A DNA stretch of 41,122 bases, from NCBI GenBank assembly GCA_003851245.1, contig BHEP01000022.1, positions 1-41,122 of the forward strand, given 5' to 3'. Each line of letters starts with the position of its first letter. Within the stretch, counting starts at the first letter, position 1. Positions 26,412 through 34,400 of this stretch are shown piece after piece. A model generated the notes under the pieces. That model was not told the origin of the DNA. It searched no databases and saw nothing but the letters and a program-made list of their open reading frames with translations. Position numbers and translations under genes: made by a program. Source of the stretch: Bacteroidales bacterium (GTDB lineage Bacteria; Bacteroidota; Bacteroidia; Bacteroidales; Azobacteroidaceae).

Positions 26412-27986
26412 ATGAAAAAGTATTTATTATATATCTTATTTATTCCCTTCACCTTATCGTGTGCCGATTTTTTAGACAGAAATCCCCTCGATAGAGCCGC
26501 CAATGAAGTATCGTGGGTCACCGAAAGAGATGCACAGGCCAATGCCACAGGTTGCTATGAAGGATGGTCCAGCATGAATGATGTTGTTTATTTCGATTGT
26601 GCTTCCGACAATGCCTACAATCCATTCTACTGGGAAGAATGGCAATATCAGGCCTCTGGCTTGGGAAGTGCCTCTGCCCAAAGTGGACACTTTAGAAATT
26701 TTATGGAATACGATAGAATTACCAGATGTAATAACTTCCTAGAAAATATTAACCGCCCTAAAATGTCAGAAACACTACGCGAGAGACTCTCCGCCGAAGT
26801 CCGTTTTATTCGTGCATGGCACTATTTTCGTAAGGTAAGCGTGTATGGAGATGTTCCTCTAGTAAAAAAAGTTTTGCCGCTCGCAGAGTCCAACCTGCCA
26901 AAAAATCCTAAGCAGGAGGTTATGCAGTTTATTATTGATGAAATGAAAGAGATAGCTCCTAAATTGGACGAAAAATATTCGGGCGACAATGTCGGGCGCA
27001 TTACAAAAGGGGCTGCTATAACCTTGAAAGCAAAAACGGAATTGCTTGACAAGCGTTATGCCGAATGTGAGGCCTCGTGTAAGGAGATTATGAACCTAAA
27101 TTATGCGCTTTTCCCTAGCTATGTAGGCTTATTCAAAATTGCCAATGAAAATAATTCAGAGGTTATTCTTGATGTGCAATACATTGAAAACTTAGTTGCA
27201 AATAGAGTGTTGGGCCAACTTATTCCTAATTCAAATGGGGGCTGGTGTAGCATAAACCCAACACAATCGCTTGCCGATGCCTACGAAGATGAACAAGGAG
27301 AACTTATAGAAAAATCTACAATCTATGATCCCAAAGAACCCTACCTACGAAGAGATCCCCGACTTGCTGCCACTCTGGTGTATCCTGGATGCTTATACGA
27401 GGGTGCTTATTTCAATCCAATAGATAAAGATGATCCTACAAGCGACTATTATGCTCCTTACAATCGCACTAAAACAGGATATACTCCACGCAAATATCTC
27501 GACAATCTCTCTGACTACAGAGATGTGTGGAATACTGGAATGAATGCAATTATTTTTAGATATGCCGATGTGCTGCTGATGTATGCAGAATGCAAAATTG
27601 AGCAATCCAATATTGATGCAGAGGTATACGAAGCTATCGACAAGGTAAGACTTAGGGCTGGAATGCCAAGGATTGATCAAGTGAAATATAATAATGTAGA
27701 AAAAATGAGGGAACTTCTTCGCCGCGAAAGAAGGGTGGAACTGGCCATGGAAGGCTGGAGATGGTTTGATATATGCAGGTGGGAAATTGGAGAAGAGACA
27801 ATGCCCGGAAATGTTGAAGGCGCATTGTTGGGAAAGGTAAATCCTACAACAGGAGCTCTGACATTGACCAACGAACGTATTTTTGTGGAAAAACGTGTTT
27901 TTGACAAAAATAAACACTACCTATGGCCTATTCCTCAAGACGTAATTGATAAAACTCCCTTGGTCAAACAAAATCCTAATTATTGA
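26412..27986 (+). CDS. SusD/RagB outer membrane lipoprotein 3
   Basis: The 524-residue lipoprotein has a short signal with Cys17 (TLSC), then ADFLDRNPLD, and the family's YADVLLMYAECKIEQ, RRERRVELAMEGWRWFDICR and C-terminal LWPIPQDVIDKTPLVKQNPNY signatures. It is intact even though its SusC partner, ending 46 bp upstream, carries a nonsense codon. This argues that the SusC lesion is recent, suppressed, or an assembly error. The pair is typical of surface glycan capture; substrate unknown. Confidence 0.93.
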   Translation: MKKYLLYILFIPFTLSCADFLDRNPLDRAANEVSWVTERDAQANATGCYEGWSSMNDVVYFDCASDNAYNPFYWEEWQYQASGLGSASAQSGHFRNFMEYDRITRCNNFLENINRPKMSETLRERLSAEVRFIRAWHYFRKVSVYGDVPLVKKVLPLAESNLPKNPKQEVMQFIIDEMKEIAPKLDEKYSGDNVGRITKGAAITLKAKTELLDKRYAECEASCKEIMNLNYALFPSYVGLFKIANENNSEVILDVQYIENLVANRVLGQLIPNSNGGWCSINPTQSLADAYEDEQGELIEKSTIYDPKEPYLRRDPRLAATLVYPGCLYEGAYFNPIDKDDPTSDYYAPYNRTKTGYTPRKYLDNLSDYRDVWNTGMNAIIFRYADVLLMYAECKIEQSNIDAEVYEAIDKVRLRAGMPRIDQVKYNNVEKMRELLRRERRVELAMEGWRWFDICRWEIGEETMPGNVEGALLGKVNPTTGALTLTNERIFVEKRVFDKNKHYLWPIPQDVIDKTPLVKQNPNY

Positions 27987-28073
27987 TTTTTTATATATTG
28001 CCTCGCGAATATTTGATATTGCTGTGGAAATAAGAACCTCTTATTGGCGTAATGTACTAAACGCTTAAACTTC

Positions 28074-28108
28074 AAAAGGATGATGCTCCCATGGGCATCA
28101 TCCTTTTT
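28074..28108 (+). terminator. Intrinsic terminator after SusD 3
   Basis: AAAAGGATGATGC and GCATCATCCTTTT form a 13-bp stem with an 8-base loop and a short T run. It ends the SusC 3-SusD 3 transcript 88 bp after the stop. Confidence 0.85.
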
Positions 28109-28135
28109 GCACAATATAATTTTTGAGTGCAAATA

Positions 28136-28167
28136 TTTGCATTGTAAAGAAATAATTCGTAACTTTA
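28136..28167 (+). promoter_or_regulatory. Candidate promoter of the glycogen operon
   Basis: TTTG at 28136-28139, a 20-bp spacer and TAACTTTA at 28160-28167 match the Bacteroidetes -33/-7 promoter pattern apart from the last base. It lies 45 bp before the debranching-enzyme ATG and after the upstream terminator. Confidence 0.5.
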
Positions 28168-28212
28168 ACTTTTAATTAAATGTATACTAATCTGCCTTAA
28201 AATTAGACTGAC

Positions 28213-30159
28213 ATGGCATACCTAAAATTTGACAAAAAGCTAATGATAAACCTCGAGGAATCTCTGTCAAGAGAAATCCTCAGAACAAATAGAGGTGGAT
28301 CATATCACTGTACTACAGTGGTTGATTGCAACACAAGAAAACACCATGGATGCCTTGTTATGCCACTACCACAACTGGACAACGACGACCATATCCTACT
28401 ATCATCGCTCGACGAAACGGTTATTCAGCACGAGACTGAATTCAATTTGGGCATTCACAAATATGAGGGAAATAATTACAGCCCCAATGGACATAAATAC
28501 ATCAGAGAATTTGATTGTCAGGCCACTCCCAAAACTATTTACAGGGTGGGTGGTGTTATTTTATCTAAGGAAAAAGTTTTTACAACATCTGAAAACAACT
28601 TTATCATAAAGTATACCCTACTAGAAGCTAATTCGCCAACAAAACTGAGATTCAAGCCCCTGCTAGCTTTTAGGAACGTAAATCAATTGACGCAAGAAAA
28701 TCAAGTTGTAAATAAAAATTATACCGAAATAGAAAACGGAATAAAAACTTGCATGTATCAGGGATACCCCGAATTATATATGCAATTTAACAAAAGAAGT
28801 ACGTTCGTATTTCAACCTCATTGGTATAAGGGAATAGAATATCCCAAAGACATGGAAAGAGGCTTGCCGTATAAGGAAGATCTTTACGTACCAGGCTATT
28901 TTGAGCTGTCAATAAGCAATGGAGAATCTATATATTTTTCCGCTGGAATTGCCCCCACTAAAACCATGTTTCTAAAGGATAGTTTCGATAAAGAAGTTGC
29001 TACAAGAACTCCTAGAACAAGTTTCTACAACTGCCTAAAAAACTCGGCAGAGCAATTCTATTACCAGCCCCGCGAAAAAGAAACCTATCTCTTGGCAGGC
29101 TACCCATGGTTCAAAGTACGAGCTCGAGATTTATTCATCTCTACTCCTGGATGCACACTGTCGATAAATAACTTAGGGCGATTTGAAAGAATATTTAACA
29201 CTGCCAGTGAGGCCTTACGCAAATTTATGGTGGATGGTGAAGAAGGCAGCATTATCAAAGAAATTGACGCTCCCGACGTGCTGCTTTGGGCGGTGTGGTC
29301 TATACAACAATTCTCTAAGAATCAGGGAAAGGCAAAATGTCTGGAAAATTATGGCGCTCTAGTAATGGAAATTATAGACTATCTAAGGAGCAATAAACAC
29401 CCCAAACTGCATATGGACGAAAATGGGCTGCTGTATGCAAAATCTATTAATGGAGAAGCTCTTACATGGATGAACTCTCAGATTGATGGCAGGCCTATAA
29501 TTCCTCGCTCAGGATATATTGTAGAATTTAATGCCCTTTGGTACAATGCCCTAAAATTCGCTGCAGAGCTGTCGGAGTTTCAAAAAAACACAGCAAACGC
29601 AGGCTTATTGGAAGCCCAGGCTTCAAAAACGGGAGCGGCCTTTATTGATACATTTGTCAATGGATATGACTATTTATTTGATTATATCGACGGTGAATAT
29701 GCAGACTGGAGCGTTAGACCCAATATGATTATTGCTGCTGCCTTGGATTATTCGCCTCTGAGCAAGACACAAAAAAGAGCGGTCATCAATATTGTTACCA
29801 AAGAACTTCTCACTCCCAAGGGTCTGCGTTCTTTGAGTCCCAAAAGCGAGGGTTACAACCCCTATTGCTATGGATCGCAAAGAGAAAGAGACCTAGCCTA
29901 CCACCAAGGCACGGCATGGCCATGGCTGCTTGGATTTTATCTTGAAGCCTACCTCAAGCTCTACAACCTTAGCGGCATTTCTTTTGCTGAGCGTATGCTC
30001 ATAGGTCTGGAAGAGGAGATGTCAATGCATTGTATAGGGTCTATTTCAGAGCTTTTTGATGGCAACCCTCCATTTCAAGGGCGAGGCGCCATTTCTTTTG
30101 CCATGAATGTGGCTATGACACTGAGGGTAGTTAAATTATTAGAATCATACGATAGTTAA
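28213..30159 (+). CDS. Glycogen debranching enzyme (amylo-alpha-1,6-glucosidase, GH133-like)
   Basis: The 648-residue protein has no signal peptide, so it is cytoplasmic. The N-terminal half (about 18-235) resembles the bacterial debranching-enzyme N domain (TNRGGSYHCTTVVDCNTRKH, with HHGCLVMPLP), and the C-terminal half (about 280-645) is the (alpha/alpha)6 catalytic domain with LAGYPWFKVRARDLFISTPG, IDGRPIIPRSGYIVEFNALW and YHQGTAWPWLLGFYLEAYL. It hydrolyses alpha-1,6 branch stubs of glycogen. It is first in a three-gene operon with a GT4 protein (6 bp gap) and a GH57 protein, a grouping conserved in Bacteroidetes. Confidence 0.9.
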   Translation: MAYLKFDKKLMINLEESLSREILRTNRGGSYHCTTVVDCNTRKHHGCLVMPLPQLDNDDHILLSSLDETVIQHETEFNLGIHKYEGNNYSPNGHKYIREFDCQATPKTIYRVGGVILSKEKVFTTSENNFIIKYTLLEANSPTKLRFKPLLAFRNVNQLTQENQVVNKNYTEIENGIKTCMYQGYPELYMQFNKRSTFVFQPHWYKGIEYPKDMERGLPYKEDLYVPGYFELSISNGESIYFSAGIAPTKTMFLKDSFDKEVATRTPRTSFYNCLKNSAEQFYYQPREKETYLLAGYPWFKVRARDLFISTPGCTLSINNLGRFERIFNTASEALRKFMVDGEEGSIIKEIDAPDVLLWAVWSIQQFSKNQGKAKCLENYGALVMEIIDYLRSNKHPKLHMDENGLLYAKSINGEALTWMNSQIDGRPIIPRSGYIVEFNALWYNALKFAAELSEFQKNTANAGLLEAQASKTGAAFIDTFVNGYDYLFDYIDGEYADWSVRPNMIIAAALDYSPLSKTQKRAVINIVTKELLTPKGLRSLSPKSEGYNPYCYGSQRERDLAYHQGTAWPWLLGFYLEAYLKLYNLSGISFAERMLIGLEEEMSMHCIGSISELFDGNPPFQGRGAISFAMNVAMTLRVVKLLESYDS

Positions 30160-30165
30160 TTATAT

Positions 30166-31431
30166 ATGAAAGCATTAATGTTCGGCTGGGAATTTCCCCC
30201 ACATATATTGGGAGGGCTTGGCACAGCAAGTTTTGGACTAACCCGAGGCATGTCTAAGCAAGAAGATATGGATATTACCTTCGTAATGCCCAAGCCTTGG
30301 GGCGACGAAGACCAAAGTTTCCTAAAGCTTATTGGCGCATGCAATACTCCAGTGGTTTGGAAGGATATTGAGTGGGAGTGGCTTAGCGAAAGACTGGCAG
30401 CTAGCTCTGTGCATCCTCAAGAGTACTACGATATGAGAAATCATATATATGCCGATTTTAGCCATATGCACACCAATGATATAGGTTGTATTGAGTTTTC
30501 GGGACGCTATCCAGACAATCTATTAGAAGAAATAAACAACTACTCCATTGTAGCTGGCGTAATTGCGAGGAGCAGGGATTTCGACATTATACATTCGCAC
30601 GACTGGCTCACCTACCCCGCAGGACTGCATGCCAAAGCAGTAACAGGCAAGCCCCTGGTAATACATGTGCACGCCACCGACTTCGATCGCAGCCGAGGGA
30701 AAGTAAACCCTCAGGTATATGGTATGGAAAAAGATGGCATGGACAATGCCGACCACATCATAGCTGTGAGTAACCTTACTCGCAATACTGTAATCGAGAA
30801 ATATCACCAAGACCCAAAGAAAGTTACCACGGTGCACAATGCCGTAGAGCCCCTGAGCAAAGAAATACAGGCAATCACCTCTCGCAAGGGCACGAAAGAC
30901 AAGACCATAACTTTTTTGGGGCGCATAACGATGCAAAAAGGACCAGAATACTTCGTTGAAGCTGCAGCAAAAGTACTCAAGAAGGCCAAAAATGTGAGAT
31001 TTGTAATGGCTGGCAATGGTGATATGATGAACCAAATGATACGTCTGGCGGCAAGAAGAAATATTTCCGATAAATTTCATTTTACAGGATTTATGAAAGG
31101 AAAGCAGGTCTACGAAATACTCAAATCTAGTGACGTATATGTGATGCCTTCCGTTTCAGAGCCCTTTGGAATATCCCCACTTGAGGCAATGCAATGTGGT
31201 GTGCCAAGCATAATTTCCAAACAATCGGGATGCGCCGAAATACTTACAAACGCCATCAAAACCGACTATTGGGATATTGAGGCAATGGCCGATGCCATGT
31301 ATTCCATAATAAGCTACCCTTCTATGGCTAAATTTCTTAAAGACGAAGGAAAAAAAGAAGTCGATGAAATAAAATGGGAATATGCAGGACTTAAAGTTAG
31401 AGAAATATACAACGAACTATTAAAAAAATAA
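30166..31431 (+). CDS. GT4-type glycosyltransferase (glycogen synthase-like)
   Basis: The 421-residue, two-domain GT-B enzyme has an N-terminal start MFGWEFPPHILGGLGTASFG, the glycogen-synthase-like acceptor loop, then FDIIHSHDWLTYPAGLHAKA. Its C-terminal nucleotide-sugar domain contains ITFLGRITMQKGPEYFVEAA, the Glu pair in PSVSEPFGISPLEAMQCGVP, and a C-terminal helix. Given its neighbours it probably elongates glycogen from a nucleotide-glucose donor, but the donor is not provable from sequence. It is cytoplasmic. It begins 6 bp after the debranching gene and ends 13 bp before the GH57 gene. Confidence 0.87.
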   Translation: MKALMFGWEFPPHILGGLGTASFGLTRGMSKQEDMDITFVMPKPWGDEDQSFLKLIGACNTPVVWKDIEWEWLSERLAASSVHPQEYYDMRNHIYADFSHMHTNDIGCIEFSGRYPDNLLEEINNYSIVAGVIARSRDFDIIHSHDWLTYPAGLHAKAVTGKPLVIHVHATDFDRSRGKVNPQVYGMEKDGMDNADHIIAVSNLTRNTVIEKYHQDPKKVTTVHNAVEPLSKEIQAITSRKGTKDKTITFLGRITMQKGPEYFVEAAAKVLKKAKNVRFVMAGNGDMMNQMIRLAARRNISDKFHFTGFMKGKQVYEILKSSDVYVMPSVSEPFGISPLEAMQCGVPSIISKQSGCAEILTNAIKTDYWDIEAMADAMYSIISYPSMAKFLKDEGKKEVDEIKWEYAGLKVREIYNELLKK

Positions 31432-31444
31432 AAATATATAAAGC

Positions 31445-32752
31445 ATGAAAACGATTTGTCTATTTTTTCAGGTTCACCAACCTTTCAGACTCAAGCGATA
31501 TCGTTTTTTCGATATTGGAAGCGACCACTACTACTACGACGACTTTGCCAATGAAGATAAAATAAGAAGAATAGCTGAGCAATCTATTTTACATGCAAAT
31601 GCCATTTTATTGGATATGATTAATGAGCATAAGGGAAAATTTAAAGTTGCGTTTTCCATTTCTGGAGTTGCCTTAGAGCAGTTGGAAATATATGTTCCCG
31701 AAGCCATTGATGGATTCAAAGAGTTAGCAAAAACTGGTTGCGTAGAATTTCTAGCGGAGACCTATGCGCATTCCCTTTCTTCAATATACGATATTGAGGA
31801 ATTTAAAAATCAAGTGCAGGCGCATTCTGCCAAAATAGAGCTGCTATTTTCTCAAAAGCCAACAGTATTTAAAAATACCGAACTCATCTATTCCGAAGAG
31901 ATTGGCGACATGGTATACGACATGGGTTATAAGGGTATGCTAGCTGAGGGAGCAAAAAATATATTGGGATGGAAGAGTCCTAACTACCTATATTCGTCGT
32001 CGAGCAAGCCCAAACTTAAATTATTGCTGCGAAACTCCAAATTTAGCGACGACATTACCTTTCGTTTCTCAAATTATAACTGGAGCGAATACCCTCTTGT
32101 TGCCGATAAATTTATCAACTGGATAGACCAATTGCCAGAATACGAGCAGCTAATCAACCTGTTTATGAACTACGAAACCTGGGGCTCTATTCAACCTACG
32201 GAAACAGGTATATTTGAGTTTCTTAAGGCAATACCTCGCTTTGCTTCAAGCAAAAAGATAGGATTTTCTACTCCTTCCGAAATTATCAACAAATTCAGAC
32301 CCGTAGGGAGCATCAATGTCCCTTATCCATCGTCGTGGGCTGGCGAAGAAAAAGATCTAAGTGCTTGGCAGGGAAATATACTGCAAAATGAAGCTATAAG
32401 CAAGTTGTATAGTGTAGGAGAGAGAGTTAGGCTGTGCAATGATAGGCGACTAAGACAAGACTGGGTTTATTTGCAAATAAGTGATCACTTTCACTATATG
32501 AGCACAAAAATATTCCCCGGGCCTAGTGTATACAGCCCATATGACAATGCTTATGATGCTTTTAGCAATTATATGAATGTATTGAGTGACTTTATAGCGA
32601 GGGTGAACGCCCAATATCCTACAAGCATTGATAATGAGGAGCTAAACGCCCTCTTGACAACGATTCATAATCAGGGTTTAGAGATAAATATCTTGGAAAA
32701 AGAGGTGGCTTTTTTAATAAAAAATGAAAAATTATTAATGAAAGATTATTGA
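31445..32752 (+). CDS. GH57 alpha-amylase-like protein
   Basis: The 435-residue cytoplasmic protein has GH57 conserved region 1 (FFQVHQP, His11-Pro13), region 2 (FSISGVALEQLE), region 3 with the nucleophile Glu146 (FKNTELIYS) and region 5 (ISDHFHYMSTK). In region 4, where catalytically active family members carry the acid/base Asp, it reads LFMNYETWG with Asn242. GH57 is known to include alpha-amylase-like homologues missing a catalytic residue, and this may be one. Its place at the end of a glycogen operon suggests a role in alpha-glucan binding, remodelling or regulation. Its stop codon lies in the loop of an inverted repeat shared with the following tandem repeat. Confidence 0.87.
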   Translation: MKTICLFFQVHQPFRLKRYRFFDIGSDHYYYDDFANEDKIRRIAEQSILHANAILLDMINEHKGKFKVAFSISGVALEQLEIYVPEAIDGFKELAKTGCVEFLAETYAHSLSSIYDIEEFKNQVQAHSAKIELLFSQKPTVFKNTELIYSEEIGDMVYDMGYKGMLAEGAKNILGWKSPNYLYSSSSKPKLKLLLRNSKFSDDITFRFSNYNWSEYPLVADKFINWIDQLPEYEQLINLFMNYETWGSIQPTETGIFEFLKAIPRFASSKKIGFSTPSEIINKFRPVGSINVPYPSSWAGEEKDLSAWQGNILQNEAISKLYSVGERVRLCNDRRLRQDWVYLQISDHFHYMSTKIFPGPSVYSPYDNAYDAFSNYMNVLSDFIARVNAQYPTSIDNEELNALLTTIHNQGLEINILEKEVAFLIKNEKLLMKDY

Positions 32753-32767
32753 TCTTTCATTAATAAT
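32731..32767. terminator. Hairpin at the GH57 stop codon
   Basis: ATTATTAATGAAAGAT (32731-32746) and its exact complement (32752-32767) flank a 5-base loop that lies across the last Tyr codon and the TGA of the GH57 gene (32750-32752). A purely AT-rich stem with no clean T tract, so it is a weak or bidirectional terminator at best, placed between convergent genes. Confidence 0.45.
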
Positions 32768-32795
32768 CTCTCATTAATAATCTTTCATTAATAAT
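32754..32795. repeat. Three 14-bp tandem repeats filling a convergent gap
   Basis: CTTTCATTAATAAT is repeated three times without interruption, with one base changed in the middle copy. The array fills the whole gap between the GH57 stop (32752) and the sulfatase stop codon (32795-32797, minus). Confidence 0.9.
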
Positions 32796-34345
32796 CAGAG
32801 AATCCATCTGCGGACTGTCGTATCTGTATCGCCAATATCTTTGCGCAATTGCAACAAATCGTGCTTCATCTGCTGTATAATAGATGAATACGCTGGCTCA
32901 TCATAGCGGTTGAGGTCTTCGTAAGGATCTTCTTTGAGATCGAAAAACTCCCAGCTAGGACTTGTCGATGTACTTTCCGAGCCCATAGTATTCAAGGGGT
33001 CTCCATACAGGAATATGAGCTTATACCTATCGCTGCGAATACCCATATGGGCTGGACGAATTCTATGATGAGTCCAATAACGATAATACATATTCTGCCG
33101 CCATGTATCGGGAGTTTTCCCTTTTAGGTTTTCCCTAAAACTATGTCCTTCAGATTTGTCGGGTGCTTTTACCTGCGCATAATCCGCCAGTAGGGACGCG
33201 AAATCAACATTTAGCACTATGTCCTTATTGCGTGTGCCAGCAGGTATTTCTTTGGGGTAGCGAATAACGAAAGGCATGCGCAAGGATTCTTCGTACATCA
33301 TGCGTTTATCAAAAAAGCCATGTTCACCCAAAAAATAGCCTTGGTCGGACACATAAACGACTATGGTATTTTCGTCCAAAGATTCTTCGTCCAACATGCG
33401 CAGCAATCGTCCAATATTGTCGTCAATGGTGGCACCACAGCGCAGATAATCTCTTATCAGCTTCTGATAGGTATGTTTGCGGGCAGCTTCGGGAGACATT
33501 TCTGCAGTAGAAAATGGGAGTTCAGGATACACACACCACCATGCGGTAGGGTCTTTGGATGCTGTTTGCCAACGCAAAGCGAGGTTTTCGAGCTGCTGAC
33601 CAGCGAAGGTACGACCCGACAGGCCTCCATCGAAGTCCATCAAGTTATGCGGTTCGGGAAAAGTTACATCATCGTATAGATGCCTCATTCTTTCGGGAAA
33701 ATCCCAGGGCTCGTGTGTTGCCTTAAAATGACAAAACATCATAAAGGGCTTTTCTTTATCTCGCTCACGAATCCATTGTATCGTTTTGTCTGTAACAATA
33801 TCTGTTGAGAAGCCCTCGATTTTGTCGCCTGCACTGCCCTTGTCATCGTCTATCCAGTTGTGCGCCGACTTAAACACAGGATTTATATAATCCCCTTGGT
33901 CGTGAAAAACGGTATAATAATCGAAGCCCGCAGGCTCTTTTTTGAGATGCCATTTGCCTATCAATGCCGTTTGGTAGCCCCCGGCTTGCATTTGCTTGGC
34001 AATATTGTCGGCTTGCGGCGGCAGTGCATCATTGAGTGTATAGACTCCATTGTGGTGGCTGTATGCTCCTGTCAATATTGCGGCACGGCTGGGCACCGAT
34101 ATTGAATTGGTGCAAAACACATTGTCCATCACACAGCCCTCTGACGCTAGTCGTTTTATATTTTCGTTTTGTACATAGTCGCCCAATATACCACCATACA
34201 CCCCCCAGGATTGGGCGGTATGGTCGTCGGATAAAATGAAGAGTATATTGGGACGTTTGTCGGGCTCTGCTGCCGATTGTGATAGCAGAGGTTGACAAAC
34301 GGCGAACAGTCCTATTCTGACAAAGAGCTTTCTATTCATATCCAT
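32795..34345 (-). CDS. Serine-type sulfatase A (S1 family), exported
   Basis: The 516-residue protein is a formylglycine-dependent sulfatase of the alkaline-phosphatase superfamily. The modification motif is Ser83-Val-Pro-Ser-Arg87 (ISVPSRAAILTG), so Ser83 would be oxidised to formylglycine by an anaerobic maturase (anSME), not encoded in this window. Metal-binding Asp40-Asp41 (ILSDDH) and SDQGYFLGEHGFFDKRMMYE are present. An N-terminal hydrophobic stretch (about 5-24) indicates export to the periplasm. Two starts are possible, 34345 and 34339; the first overlaps the preceding tandem repeat. It is the last gene of the sulfated-glycan locus; the sulfated substrate is unknown. Confidence 0.92.
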   Translation of the reverse strand: MDMNRKLFVRIGLFAVCQPLLSQSAAEPDKRPNILFILSDDHTAQSWGVYGGILGDYVQNENIKRLASEGCVMDNVFCTNSISVPSRAAILTGAYSHHNGVYTLNDALPPQADNIAKQMQAGGYQTALIGKWHLKKEPAGFDYYTVFHDQGDYINPVFKSAHNWIDDDKGSAGDKIEGFSTDIVTDKTIQWIRERDKEKPFMMFCHFKATHEPWDFPERMRHLYDDVTFPEPHNLMDFDGGLSGRTFAGQQLENLALRWQTASKDPTAWWCVYPELPFSTAEMSPEAARKHTYQKLIRDYLRCGATIDDNIGRLLRMLDEESLDENTIVVYVSDQGYFLGEHGFFDKRMMYEESLRMPFVIRYPKEIPAGTRNKDIVLNVDFASLLADYAQVKAPDKSEGHSFRENLKGKTPDTWRQNMYYRYWTHHRIRPAHMGIRSDRYKLIFLYGDPLNTMGSESTSTSPSWEFFDLKEDPYEDLNRYDEPAYSSIIQQMKHDLLQLRKDIGDTDTTVRRWIL

Positions 34346-34400
34346 TATTTGCAGTCTTTTATTTAGGGTCTTTTATTTAGGAGATTTTATTTATAGTCTT
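34345..34400. repeat. Four 14-bp tandem repeats linking the two sulfatase genes
   Basis: Four exact-length units of the form TTATTTAGRGTCTT lie head to tail at 34345, 34359, 34373 and 34387. On the coding (minus) strand each unit ends AAATAA. The array spans the last codons and stop of sulfatase B, the whole 41-bp gap, and the A of the sulfatase A ATG. Confidence 0.9.
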
